Source: Diphasiastrum complanatum (taxonomy: Eukaryota > Streptophyta > Lycopodiopsida > Lycopodiales > Lycopodiaceae). From it: a DNA stretch of 64,000 nt. Below the pieces are notes generated by a model. It was not told the origin of the DNA, did not search any database, and worked only from the letters and a program-made list of their open reading frames with translations. Location: NCBI GenBank assembly GCA_029204225.1, contig CM055094.1:21021018-21085017 (forward strand), written 5' to 3'. Below are positions 36,417 to 47,588 of this stretch, piece by piece. Positions within the stretch are counted from its first letter, which is position 1. Each line of letters opens with the position of its first letter. The translations under genes were made by a program, and so were the position numbers.

Positions 36417-36531
36417 GATTGCAAAGAATCGAACTTGAGTGTACAAGCCCAACTCAAGTGCAGACACCAACTCACCACACATGGGAAGATCATTAAATTT
36501 GAATTTGAAGAAAAATCATTGAAATGTTTGT
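36417..36531 (+). repeat. ORF J tail fragment
   Basis: Contains LSVQAQLKCRHQLTTHGK-type coding followed by the start of block Q. Confidence 0.4.
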
Positions 36532-36599
36532 AGATCGATGTTTAACAAAATCATATATATTATAATCTTCACACATGTGGAATCAAGATCTACACGAAA

Positions 36600-37186
36600 G
36601 TCAACATTCTACACAGAAAACCAAGATAGAGAACCAATAATATCACAAGCTACATTCAAATGTGCTAAGATAACACGAAAGTGGAGCACAATTTGCTTAT
36701 AATAGGCTACTTGCAAATGATCATAATCATGGTGAGCTGGAAACTCGATCTTTGCGATTACAAATTAGCTTACACTTGGTATAAATAGCATCATTTTCAC
36801 CAAAAAGAAACTTTCAGAGGAAGTTGATTTGTAGAAAAACTAGAATTTCAACCTCATAAAACTGTTTAAGAATCTAGGTCCTTAATTTTGTCATTTGGTG
36901 TAGCTATGTATGTAAGCAAATGTTGCAGAACATTACAAAAAGTCACAATATCATGCTTTACTGCCATGCTGCCATGCATGCTTTTTAGGAAATGCAAACA
37001 AACTCTGATGGGAGAAGATTTGATGCTGGCACTTCCTTCTTCAGGCATGGAAATGGAATTCAGAAGCTTTGAAAAGCTATAGCTTCAAAGGATTGATTTT
37101 CCATCTTTTAGTGGCGATCTATCATTTGCTACGACCATGCTTGATTACTCCTTCGCATCCTTGGACACCATCTACATACATCCACC
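36600..37186 (+). promoter_or_regulatory. Promoter and leader of gene DEF
   Basis: TATAAATAG lies at 36,779-36,787 and is repeated in the copy at 57,862-57,870. A leader of about 400 bp follows to the ATG at 37,187, containing GCCATGCTGCCATGCATGC and several short upstream ATGs. The sequence is shared by all DEF leaders in the window. Confidence 0.5.
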
Positions 37187-37510
37187 ATGGATCCAGAGCG
37201 CCATCATCATCCATTTTCAAAAACCCTAAGCTGCCATTACATGCTACATTACACAAAAATCGTCACATCTAGCACGAGCCAAATGCTGATGGGTAGTGCT
37301 ACTGGAGCTTGTCAAAACCACACATTCAACACCGATTTGGGTTGAAAGCTCTCTACTAGTACGTTATCGCGAAGAAACATCATCGTTTCCACATCCTATC
37401 AGAGTGACATTGCTCCAAAATTTTCCACAAATTTCTAGTCTCCATACACTGCCGAGCAATACTCTACATACACTGCTCATAGAGCCGAGCCCCCATACTC
37501 TGCAATCACC
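37187..37510 (+). CDS. DEF N-terminal ORF and D region
   Basis: The ATG at 37,187 opens a 52-residue frame, MDPERHHHPFSKTLSC…, ending FNTDLG, stop at 37,345. The D region follows in other frames. The same ORF is open at 54,409-54,567. An AAACCCTAA telo-box lies inside it. It may be a separate small ORF or the true start of DEF. At about 37,510 block Q (inverted) begins. Confidence 0.4.
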
Positions 37511-37519
37511 GTGGACCGA

Positions 37520-38045
37520 TTCTAATTGGCTAAATTTTGGTACATTGCTTTCTAAAACTTATAAATTCTATTCATCAATGGAGATGTCTAGAGGACATGG
37601 TGTGAAAAATTGTCAACTAGTTTGGTTTTTCATTTGGCAATTTTGGAGGCCAAAATGAATCTCAACTTCAAGTTAGTTTCATATTTGTTAATTAGGGCCT
37701 AAATAGTGCTTTAACTACCTCTGGCAAGTAGATCAGCGGATGAGGTCGAGTTTGGACCCATTCTAATTGGCTAATTTTGGTACATTGCATCTAGACTAGA
37801 TTTTTTAGGTTTTTGATAAAGTATCTAGAAGTTTCCAAATTAGGTCACGTTTGGGGCAAGTGGCCAAATGACATTTTGGAAGCTATAAATAGTTGTACCT
37901 AAGTGGAGAAATAATCATCAAAGTTTCTTTCTTTGTGGGGAATTCATCTCTTATGTCCATCTCATGTGATTTTCTCTATCTTGGTTTTCTATGTGTAGAA
38001 TGTTGATTTTCTTGTAGATCTTGATTCCACACGTGTGAAGATTCT
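37520..38045 (+). repeat. Block Q, copy 2
   Basis: Plus orientation, with CTATAAATAG near 37,880 and GATCTTGATTCCACACGTGTG at its right end. It lies between a DEF start and an inverted histone unit. Confidence 0.4.
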
Positions 38046-38049
38046 CATT

Positions 38050-38140
38050 TGAAATTTGCTTGGGACCCTTCTTATCTCCATCAGATATTTTTTTCAACGT
38101 TGATGCTAGGCCATACCACAGGGAAGTAGTTCATGTGTGA
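38050..38140 (-). repeat. ORF J, 5' part only
   Basis: Inverted start of J (ISDGDKKGPKQ) beside the CT tract, so the order array, CT, J, Q is as in the other units. Confidence 0.4.
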
Positions 38141-38142
38141 CT

Positions 38143-38261
<119 letters not shown>

Positions 38262-39062
38262 CCACTCAAGCCTACATGGCAAACCCACATGGTATAGCTT
38301 AGTTGGCTTGCCACACATGCCTATGTCAAGCCTATATGGCAGATTGCAACATACCAGCATGAACATACTAGCATCAAGCCTATGTCATGCCTATATGACC
38401 TACCACGCAAGCCTATGATAGGCCTACATGGCTTGCCACATGGCAAGTCCCCAGCCTGTGTGGTTTATCTCATGACATGCCTACATGGCTTGCCACATGG
38501 CAACTTGGGAGCCCCAGCTCTCTCTCTCTCTAGCTCCACTCAAGCCTACATGGCAGAACTTGGTTGGCTTGCCACACAAGCCTATGGCAAGCCTATGTGG
38601 TATCCTGCGACATGCTTACGTGGGAAGCATCAGAAATATGCCATGCCTATGTGGCCTATCACGCAAGCCTATGGTTTATCTCATGACATGCCTACATGGC
38701 TTGCCACATGGCAACTTGGGAGCCCCAGCTCTCTCTCTCTAGCTCCACTCAAGCCTACATGGCAGAGCCCGGTTTGCTTGCCACACAAGCCTATGGCAAG
38801 CCTATGTGGTAGCCTGCGACATGCTTACGTAGGAAGCATCAGAAACATGCCATGCCTATGTGGCCTGCCACGCAAGCCTATGGTAGGCCTGTGTGGTTTG
38901 CCAAGTGGCAACTTTTGATCCCACCTATATATATATATATATAGATCTCTAGGTCCACTCAAGCCTACGTGGCACATGGCCCAGTTAGCTTGACATACAA
39001 GGTTATGGTAGGCCTACATGGCTTGCCACATGGCAACCCTCAAGCCTGCATGATTTGCCATG
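38262..39062. repeat. Palindromic array, copy 4
   Basis: About 800 bp with two higher-order repeats of about 215 bp, each carrying a short CT tract (near 38,518 and 38,730), and a (TA)n at 38,925-38,942. Confidence 0.75.
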
Positions 39063-39461
39063 TGGCATACCGCTGTCATAGGTGTTTCGAAACCTCATGA
39101 CAAGAAGCATGTCCTTGGGCATCAGTGTCACCCTCTTGCGATGAATGGAACACAACATCGAATCCTCAAACAATTTTGTCTGGAAGTCCTCGTATGCAAT
39201 ATGGAGGGCCTTCAATGCAGCGATATTCCACCTCACTCCATAGGGCAGATGTGTGGTCATATCTTGTGTAACCTCCCTCACAGCCCGGTACAAGGCTGCT
39301 TTCATAATCACAAGTTTGATGTACCTCTGCAAGGCCCTGATGTCCCTCAACCATGGACGGCGAGGTCTTCCGTGTCTTTGCAGATGTATGGGTTCAGATG
39401 TCTGGGGACGGGACGGTTGAACAAAATGGGTAAGCCTAGCAGTTTGCTTCGTCCGAGCCAT
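39003..39461 (-). CDS. CENH3-like histone H3, copy 3
   Basis: The ATG at 39,461 opens a 152-residue frame. It has MARTKQTAR, HGRPRRPWLRDIRALQ, the RW loop, DSMLCSIHRKRVTLM and PKDMLLVMRFR, then a tail of about 30 residues running into the palindromic array, where the frame stops. Promoter and leader are complete (39,462-40,190). Differences from copy 4 are scattered substitutions. This is one of two copies with both a full frame and a full promoter. Confidence 0.75.
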   Translation of the reverse strand: MARTKQTARLTHFVQPSRPQTSEPIHLQRHGRPRRPWLRDIRALQRYIKLVIMKAALYRAVREVTQDMTTHLPYGVRWNIAALKALHIAYEDFQTKLFEDSMLCSIHRKRVTLMPKDMLLVMRFRNTYDSGMPHGKSCRLEGCHVASHVGLP

Positions 39462-39789
39462 TGAGGCTGGATATCTATACCATGCGAGGACAGAGATACA
39501 GCAGAAGAGAGAGCTAAATTATCTCTCGTAATGGCGACACTGAGAACTCTAAGGGTGATATCGCTACAACGGGAGAAAGTGGCAGAGACAGGCGGGGAGA
39601 GGCAGGGGCTTGCATGATGGCGAAACTGGGAAAGTCAGGCTGATATCGCTACGATGTGAGAGGGTGTAAGGAATAGGCCTAGGGACGAGGTCACTCGCAT
39701 GATGGCGATATCACGAATGCAGGTCGTATGGAAGCAATCCAACATGACAACAAATTACGCGAAACCCTATACAATCCGCGAGAATGGAC
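39462..39789 (-). promoter_or_regulatory. Leader of histone copy 3
   Basis: It has the same layout as 47,261-47,588, including the internally duplicated segments. Confidence 0.5.
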
Positions 39790-40190
39790 TTATATAGGAG
39801 AAAAAGTTGGCACGTGTGAATCCCAGCGACACGTGGCGCAGTCAATAGCTGACATGTGGAACGACACATTTGTATACGCATGTGTAAAACTGCACGTCTG
39901 GATCACTACGTCTGGGATCCCATGTGGGGACACGTGGCCGAATGGATCAGCGACATGTGTTCTTGCACGTATCGGCTCGCACGTGTGGTCACGTGGCCCA
40001 ATCAGTGACTGACGTGTGGGACCACACTTCTGTATCCGCACGTGTGAAACTTGCACATGTGGCCATGTGGTCGAATGGTTTGGTGTCGTGTGTTCTGGCA
40101 TGTCTTAGCTCGCACGTGTGGGCACGTGGCCGAATGGCAGATTGACGTGTACTGTAGCACGTGTGGTCTCACATGTGTGGATGGTTGTAT
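39790..40190 (-). promoter_or_regulatory. G-box array promoter, histone copy 3
   Basis: The TATA box lies at about 39,790-39,796. The ACGT units run to about 40,190. The mirror TATATAAA near 40,257-40,264 points toward the HIK side. Confidence 0.65.
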
Positions 40191-40264
40191 TACGCGCCAT
40201 AGATCCGATCCGTTGTTGGATCGACGAGTGTACGACTTGGGTTTTATTGGTTTTAGCTATATAA

Positions 40265-40850
40265 ATGTTCTTTGATCAGTTAAAACATTTCGCTAAGTTT
40301 TGGATTTTCACTCCCTGTAGCTCTTGGTGTGTGAACCAAATACCATTCCACCTTAAAATCTCCTATTCTAGGAACATTGAGTGGTGTGTCGCTCATATGA
40401 TTCTTAATTATCTCTGGATATTCTGTTTTACTAAAAATTCAAAATAGAATTTCATGATCTTCTTTAAAACCTGTTTGAAACACAAAATCATGAACTATTT
40501 TAAGAGAATTGAACTCAGACCTATAATAACAAAACAATACTAGCTTAAAACACAAAACCATTAATTCTCGAAATCAATTAGTTGCTAGTACTCAATACAA
40601 TAGATTTAAACCTGGAAAGTTGCCAGCCACCAAATATTATTTTCGGACTGGACACTGAAATTAAGACTCTCCGAGTTTATCGTATTGCTTAATGTTCCTC
40701 TCATAAGTGTAACACTAACCCTTTCCAGCTTTTGTCCCTTTATTACTTCTGATTCATCCAACTTGAAGAACTAATGAAACATCCTTTCAGATTTTTTCTC
40801 GACAGTGGAGCATATTCTGTGGGAAGATCAATATGGAGATGATATTTAGA
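40265..40850 (-). pseudogene. HIK remnant, copy D
   Basis: Holds the last exons (to about 40,760), then a jump to the first codons of HIK (40,850-40,780). It is a different internal loss from that at 20,430-20,760, since the exon coding the QKLERVSVTL region is kept. Confidence 0.5.
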
Positions 40851-40893
40851 CATCTTAATAATCGATAGATTAATCTAGTAGAAAACCCACTTG

Positions 40894-41230
40894 TTATATA
40901 TCTTGTAAGCTATTAAAAGTCGTCTTAATTATTAAAAAAATCAATTGGAAAAGTTTGAAATGACCTTGGCGTTGTTTTTCATCCATCACACTCCATGTTT
41001 CTTGCTTTATATGCAAAATCAAAGCTTTGCAGTTATGAGCAAAGTAAGCAAAATATTTTTTCAATAGATGTGTGTTGAAATTGCAAATTTTTGAATTGCA
41101 AAAGTTTGAGATAACCTTGCCGCTCCATTTGATCCAACACACTTCGTATTTTCTGAATTTCAAAAATTTAGATTCACGTTGGCGCTCATTGTGATCCAAA
41201 ATATTCAAAGTTTCTTGCCATGATTTGCAG
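40894..41230 (-). repeat. Triplicated motif, copy D
   Basis: All three repeat members are visible, upstream of HIK. Confidence 0.5.
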
Positions 41231-41329
41231 ATCGATAAAACTGTTTTTCTTTGATGTGAACGCTTTAGTAGATGGAAAGAAAACTTTGATGTGCAATACG
41301 ATTTGCATTTACATGAGAAGTCATGTTAG

Positions 41330-42330
41330 TTAATGGTAGAAAATAGAATCTTGAAGTATGGACCCCACGCGTTGCGGCTACCCAACTTCCAGTTAACTAC
41401 ATATGTTACTAGTGAGGTCAAGTCATCGGAGTTGTGCGGGCAGACCAAAAACTTGGTCGGAGTTTTAAAATTCGATGATTTCTCTCTGTTACGTGGCATT
41501 TATTAGATAGCCCTTTTGGGCCATGGAACTCCTCGAATGTAAACTCCATATCATCTGAGTCTGTTTCATCTGATGAAGCATGACGCTTCGCTTGTATCGA
41601 TCCTTCGTCTGTGACATAGAGTACATGGGTGTCTTTCTCGATGTAAGCTTCACTAGGTCGACCGTTTGGTGCTTTGCAGTTGGCCCTTGTGGAGAGAAAG
41701 AACTCTTTCTCTTTTGAGAAGCCGCTTGCGTGGAATCTGTTGCAATAGGCCTAGAAGTAGAGTTGGTATTCTTGGCTGGTTCTGAGGGAGTCTCCCAAGC
41801 TTTTATCTGCTAGCATCAAGTGGTCTCAAAATCGAGGTCAGTGGCTCAACTGCTACAAAGTGACATCTATCAGAAGATAGCCCAATAACTGGAGGTTTGC
41901 TTGTTCTTGAAATAGTCATGGAGGCAGTTGGAAGCAAACTGGGCCCAGTCATAAAGATTCTGATCATGTAGTTTAGAATCAGCCATCATGTGGAATAGTT
42001 TCATGGGGATACCCGTGATCTTGGACCTATAGCCCTATGTATATTTTGTTAGATAGGCGCACGGAGCAGCTAAGGGCTTATCATTTATGACCTCGATAAG
42101 GTCACCATCTTTTTTTTTCCATTTGTCCAATGAGGGGTCTATATATTTGAAGTATGTTGTGGATTCAATCTTTTTGAGGGTCGTATTGACTGTGTTTGGT
42201 CCCCTAGGAAAGCCAAATGTATTGAGGTCCGCTCCAAAAATATGGATAATATAAACAAAATTTTGGTTAGGAGGTAACATGAACTGGAAAATTTGTCAGT
42301 GTGGTTATAAGCAATATGCAATCGTTATGG
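41330..42330 (-). pseudogene. Gene DEF, copy D (E and F)
   Basis: E lies at 42,280-41,890 and F at 41,820-41,330. The D region is cut at about 42,395, where sequence of the ORF C block begins. The copy is interrupted. Confidence 0.45.
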
Positions 42331-42394
42331 GCTCTGCTAGCCACTGATCAAAAGATGAAGTTGGAACTTTATGTGGCTCAGGAACTAGTGTGCC

Positions 42395-42823
42395 TCCAAA
42401 ATAATGGGTCTCCATGTCATTTCTTTTTTTTTGGGATCATCGTGTTTCATGATGAACAATCTTAGTAAATTCTTCCCTGGTGCATCCTTCCAAAATTAGA
42501 TGAATGGCTTTTTTCTTTGGCTACACAAGATCGCCATAGATGTTGTCAAGTCACACATACTTTTCTCTTTTTACGCCAGCACATGATTGATTTGCTAAAA
42601 ACCCTTCTGCTAAACTCCTTGCCAAGTTAGGAGATGTTGAAAACATCAGAGAAATTGAACGCCTCCTCAAAAGACCACGTTTTTTCACTGTCCAAGAGAA
42701 ATTCTTCCATAACTCAAATGAAAGGCCTGGTTCTTTCAACCTAAACAACCCTAGTTTTGTGGTTCTGGACAAAATATGGGAAAATGAAAGAAGTATACAT
42801 GATATAAAGGAAAGGAAGGACAA
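42395..42823 (-). CDS. ORF C, copy 4, with flank
   Basis: 90 residues from 42,823 (MSFLSFISCILLSFSHIL…), with a more hydrophobic start than copy 2. The AT-rich spacer that normally follows is mostly missing and DEF sequence is adjacent. Confidence 0.3.
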
Positions 42824-42899
42824 GACAGTGGTGCAAAAGAAGACTAACTGGCTAAAAGACTGAACTTTTACAGGTATTAACTAGCTCGCAGGATGACGA

Positions 42900-43995
42900 G
42901 GATCTGCATAGAAGAACTCTCACTAGGAATACGGTGGATCGACTACAGCTCAGCACGCGCAAGGACAAGGCAAAGATATTTTTACATTTACGCTACTATA
43001 ATAGAATGTTTGAGACCATTCATGTGAGACACTTTTACACTCGTATTTTATTACAATCTTTGGCCTTATATACACAAGTCCTTCCATGATATTGTGTTTG
43101 CTTGGTCATACTTACCTAACATCAAAAGTGAATGGTACTTTCTGTTTGATGTTTTCTGCAATTTTGAAATTGAAAATCTATCTTTATGTTCTTGCTCTTT
43201 TCTAAAACATTTCAAAGATTTCATTTCAGAAAAATTTGATTATGTGCTAACAACGGACTGCAATATAATTAGAAGTATGTACCTCAGAAAATCTTAGCTA
43301 TTTAGGAAAAACATCATTGAATTCTTGTTTTAAATCATGCATTAAAAGCTGTTCTTGATGCTAATTTTTGGTGTTAAAGCATGTTAACACATTCACATCA
43401 CAATGCATACGAGATTTCAAAACAAGATGAAAAAGCTCATACTTAGAATTATGTATTTTTTCCATAACTTCCGCCGAGGAAACCATCAGTGATGGGAGTA
43501 CATTAGTCTCCCCATAAATAGAGACTATCTGGTCAAACTTATCTTTAAATACAATAGTATGGTTTTTAAAATCTATTTTCAACGAATTTGATTTATCAAA
43601 AAACCATTCATATCCTAGGATTACATAAGTTCTATCAAGATTCATAACATGGAAATCGAGCCGCTCAACATGATCTTGCATCCGAACCTCCAAATTAGGG
43701 ACTTTCACATTCCAAACTTCTGTGTCTGACCCTGAGGCTAGAGGACCACATAATATTGATCACTGACCCGAAGCTTCTATACAAGCCGCACATTCAAAAA
43801 GTTGTGAGTACCTCCAAAATCAAACATTATACTTATGTCTTTCCCTAGAATATTGCCTTTAACTTGAAACCATTGATTAGACTTGAAAGAAGTTACAAGT
43901 ATATTCACAACCATTTAACAAATCAACTTTCAATTCACAACCATTTGAAAAATTGACTTTCAATTTACCTGTCGGTAAATCCATCGCCATGAAAC
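42900..43995 (-). mobile_element. Ty3/gypsy fragment, copy 4 (fossil)
   Basis: Protease active-site region (about 43,995-43,770), second protease segment (43,708-43,361, with DRTYVILGYEWFF), then the pol linker. Other pol domains and LTRs are not seen. Broken. Confidence 0.65.
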
Positions 43996-44009
43996 TTGAT
44001 GATTTATAA

Positions 44010-44185
44010 AATCTGTCGGTGTGGTTATAAGCAATATGCACTAGAAATGGGATCTGATAGCCACTGAAAAGAGGAAGTTGGAACTCTATGTGGCTCAGGA
44101 ACTAGTGTGCCTCCTGGTACCAAGTGTTCATCTCAAAGATATCTAGGCTTTCCATGGTGATGTCAATTCTGTCTTGAGTTGGGAC
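44010..44185 (-). repeat. DEF D/E boundary piece, inverted
   Basis: About 175 bp of the DEF D-to-E boundary on the minus strand abut, at about 44,186, a plus-strand E sequence. This is a head-to-head junction. Confidence 0.55.
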
Positions 44186-44790
44186 TGGGCCCAGTTTGCT
44201 TCCAACTGCCTCCATGACTATATCAAGAACAAGCAAACCTCCAGTTATTGGGCTATCTTCTGATAGATGTCACTTTGCAGCAGTTGAACCACCGACCTCG
44301 ATTTTGAGACCACTTGATGCTAGCAGATAAAAGCTTGGGAGACTCCCTCAGACCCAGCCAAAAATACCAACTCTACTTCCAGGCCTATTGCAACAGATTC
44401 CACGCAAGCGGCTTCTCAAAAGAGAAAGAGTTCTTTCTCTCCACAAGGGCCAACTGCAAAGCACCAAACGGTCAACCTAGTGAAGCTTACATCGAGAAAG
44501 ACACCCATGTACTCTATGTCACAGACGACGGATCGATACAAGTGAAGCGTCATGCTTCATCAGATGAAACAGACTCAAATGATATGGAGTTTACATTCGA
44601 GGAGTTCCATGGCCCAAAAGGGCTGTCTAAGAAATGCCATGTAAGCGAGAGAAAATCGTCGAATTTTAAAACTCCGACCGAGTTTTTGGTCTGCCCGCAC
44701 AACTCCGATGACTTGACCTCGCTAGTAACGTATGTAGTTAACTGGAAGTTGGGTATTACTTCAAGATTCTATTTTCTACCATTAACTAAC
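44186..44790 (+). CDS. Gene DEF, copy E (E end and the most open F frame)
   Basis: The 187-residue F frame (44,314-44,877) is the longest in the window: MMLADKSLGDSLRPSQKYQL, NRFHASGFSKEKEFFLSTR, an acidic middle and KTPTEFLVCPHNSDD. Function unknown. No membrane segment or known motif is seen. Confidence 0.45.
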
Positions 44791-44834
44791 ATGACTTCTC
44801 ATGGAAATGCAAATCGTATTGCACATCAAAGTTT

Positions 44835-45175
44835 GCAAATCATGGCAAGAAACTTTGAATATTTTGGATCACAATGAGCGCCAACGTGAATCTAAATTTT
44901 TGAAATTCAGAAAATATGGAGTGTGTTGGATGAAATGGCGCGGCAAGGTTATCTCAAACTTTTGCAATTCAAAAATTTGCAATTTCAACACACATCTATT
45001 GAACAAATATTTTGCTTACTTTGCTCATAACTGCAAAGCTTTGATTTTGCATAAAAGGCAAGAAACATGGAGTGTGATGGACCAAAAAGAGCGCCAAGGT
45101 CATTTCAAACTTTTACAATTACTTTTTTTTATAATTAAGATGAGTTTTAATACCTTACAAGATATATAGCAAGTG
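44835..45175 (+). repeat. Triplicated motif, copy E
   Basis: Cleanest copy. The three members start near 44,868, 44,920 and 45,070. Confidence 0.55.
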
Positions 45176-45209
45176 GGTTTTCTACTAGATTAATCTATCG
45201 ATTATTAAG

Positions 45210-46769
45210 ATGTCTAAATATCATCTCCATATTGATCTTCCCATAGAATATGCTCCACTGTCGAGAAAAAATCTGAAAGGATCCACCTTACCAGCTCACC
45301 TAAGGACGAAAGACAGGAAACATTGTGATCTATGGGTTGATGGTTGTTTGTATCCAATCAATCCAAGCTCAATGCAACATCCAAATTTTAGATCGGTCAC
45401 ACAACTTATACTGTTTTTGTGTGAAGGACACAATAGTCTATTGGATTATTGTGAAAGATTGAAAAGTTATGGCATTAGTTATTCAATGAAAAAAATCCAC
45501 TGTTTGGAAAATATGTTGAATGGTTTGCTTACTGACTACCGAGAAAAAGAAACTTTTTTTTGCAAACAAATGAAGAAAACGAAATCTTGAAGATAGATAA
45601 TTCTCGTTTGCAAGATATTATATTAAACCTCAACCAAGAAACTGACAATATGAAACTAATTGTACAAACATTGTGTACCTCATATTGTCAAATAAATGTA
45701 GAAGTAAACACATTACGGAAGAAAATACTGAACAATAAGCGAAAAAGAGTTATTTTAAAAAGTATTGACGAGCTCTCAACAAGTGGGGGTCAACGGAAAA
45801 AAAGAATATATGCTTTTAAGTAGGATTATGTTTTAAACTATTCATGTGTTTTGTTTCATCTAGCACATCAATGGTTGTGAATTGTTTTTTTCTAAATCTT
45901 ATTTTTATTTTGCAGAGCAGCTTTAGTCACCGAAAATTGACCGAAAATTGATACAAGGAGCATGTGATTATTCTGGTATTAGCAGGGATGCATATGACAC
46001 AATGTTTAAAATTATCAAAGAGGCATTTTGACAAGTACATATAAAACAATTTCCTATTCCCCGGCCCTTTCAAATCAAATTAGAGAGGGATGTGTTAAAC
46101 AGGGGTTTGCAAAACATCATTGGTATTCCTTACCATATCAATGAAATTTATAACTCAAAACATGGCTCTTTGTCATATGATTCTACCAACAATATGTTTG
46201 TAGATTTGAATCATTTATAGAGATTTATTGTAAAGTTTTATGGAATCACAAACGAAATTGTTGAAAAATTGATATTAGTTCTCCAAGTTAGATGAATCAG
46301 AAGTAATAAAGGGACAAAAGCTGGAAAGGGTTAGTGTTACACTTATGAATGGAACATTAAGCAATACGATAAACTCGGAGAGTCTTAATTTCAGTGTGCA
46401 ATCCGAAAATAATATTTGGTAGTTGGCAGCTTTCCAGGTTTAAATCTATTCTATTGAGTATTAGCAACTAATTCATTTCGAGAATTAATGGTTTTGTGTT
46501 TTAAGTTAATATTGTTTTGTTATTATAGGTCTGTGTTCAATTCTCTTAAAATAGTTCATGATTTTGTGTTTCAAACAGGTTTTAAAGAAGATCATGAAAT
46601 TCTATTTTGGATTTTTAGTAAAACAGAATATCCAGAGATAATTAAGAATCATATGAGCGACACACCACTCAATGTTCCTAGAATAGGTGATTTTAAGGTG
46701 GAATGGTATTTGGTTCACACACCAAGAGCTACAGGGAGTGAAAATCCAAAACTTAGCGAAATGTTTTAA
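45210..46769 (+). CDS. Gene HIK, copy E, most complete
   Basis: The first frame is 45,210-45,590 and the overlapping coiled-coil frame 45,560-45,823 (NEENEILKIDNSRLQDIIL, basic KKILNNKRKRV). A 96-bp intron (45,820-45,915) has GTAGGATT, a T-rich tract and TTTTGCAG. The exon after it encodes SGISRDAYDTMFKIIKEAF. The middle holds GLQNIIGIPYHINEIYNSK and KGQKLERVSVTLMNGTL. A probable second intron ends TTATTATAG near 46,528, and the last exon ends SEMF at 46,769. Whether the first two frames make one protein or two is unsettled. A coiled coil plus a basic cluster suggests a nuclear or structural role, but this is inference. Confidence 0.5.
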
Positions 46770-46800
46770 CTGATCAAACAACATTTATATAGCTAAAACC

Positions 46801-46806
46801 AATAAA
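46801..46806 (+). terminator. Poly(A) signal of HIK
   Basis: AATAAA lies 32 bp after the HIK stop. The same stretch read backwards is the mirror TATATAAA and ATTGG of the G-box promoter, so it may serve both. Confidence 0.5.
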
Positions 46807-46849
46807 ACCCAAGCCGTACACTCGTCGTTCCAACAGCGGATCATATCTA

Positions 46850-47260
46850 TGGCGCGTAATACAACCGTCCACACGTGTGAGACCACATGTGCTACAAGAC
46901 ACGTCAATCTGCCATTCGGCCACGTGCCCACACGTGCGAGCTAACACGTGCCAGAACGCACGTCACCAAACCATTCGACCACATGGCCACATGTGCAAGT
47001 TTCACACGTGCGGATACAGAAGTGTGGTCCCACACGTTAGTTACTGATTGGGCCACGTGACCACACGTGCGAGCCGATACGTGCAAGAACACATGTCGCT
47101 GGTCCATTTGGCCACGTGTCCCCACATGGGATCCCACACGTGTTGATCCAGACGTGCAGTTTCACACATGCGTATACAAACGTGTGGTTCCACATGTCAG
47201 CTACTGACTGGGCCAAGCGTCGCTGGGATTCACACGTGCCAAGTTTTTTCTCCTATATAA
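46850..47260 (+). promoter_or_regulatory. G-box array promoter, histone copy 4
   Basis: By eye there are 16 ACGT cores in about 400 bp, several as full CACGTG. Two tandem units are each marked by GACTGGGCC/GATTGGGCC and TCAG(C/T)TACTGA-type sequence, and a third is partial. A CCAAT-like GATTGGGCC and the TATA box TATATAA at 47,254-47,260 complete a standard plant promoter. Density and repetition exceed an ordinary G-box promoter. Confidence 0.7.
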
Positions 47261-47588
47261 GTCCATTCCTGGGGATTGTATAGGTTTTTGCGTAATTTGG
47301 TGTCATGTTTGATTGCTTCCATACGACCTTCATTCATGATATCGCCATCATGTGAGCGACCTTGTCCCCAGGCCCATTCCTTACACCCTCTCACGTCGTA
47401 GCAATATCAGCCTGACTTTCCCAGTATCGCCATCATGCAAGCCCCTGCCTCTCCCGGCTTGCCTCTGCCACTCTCTCGCGTTGTAGCGATATCACCCTTA
47501 GAGTTCTCAGTGTCGCCATTACGCGAGATAATTTAGCTCTCTCTTCTGTTGTATCTCTGTCCTCGCATGGTATAGATATCCGGCCTCA
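47261..47588 (+). promoter_or_regulatory. Leader of histone copy 4
   Basis: About 320 bp, with tandemly related segments CTCTCACGTCGTAGCAATATC and CTCTCGCGTTGTAGCGATATC, each followed by a CGCCAT element. GTATAGGTTTTTGCG near 47,278 and GGTATAG near 47,576 could be the ends of a leader intron. Plant histone octamer and hexamer motifs are not clearly seen. Confidence 0.5.

Noticed and set aside
46904-47137. Open frames rich in H, V, W and S across the G-box arrays
   Set aside because: Produced by the ACGTGTGG-type repeats; they lie between two TATA boxes in promoter position and are open on both strands.
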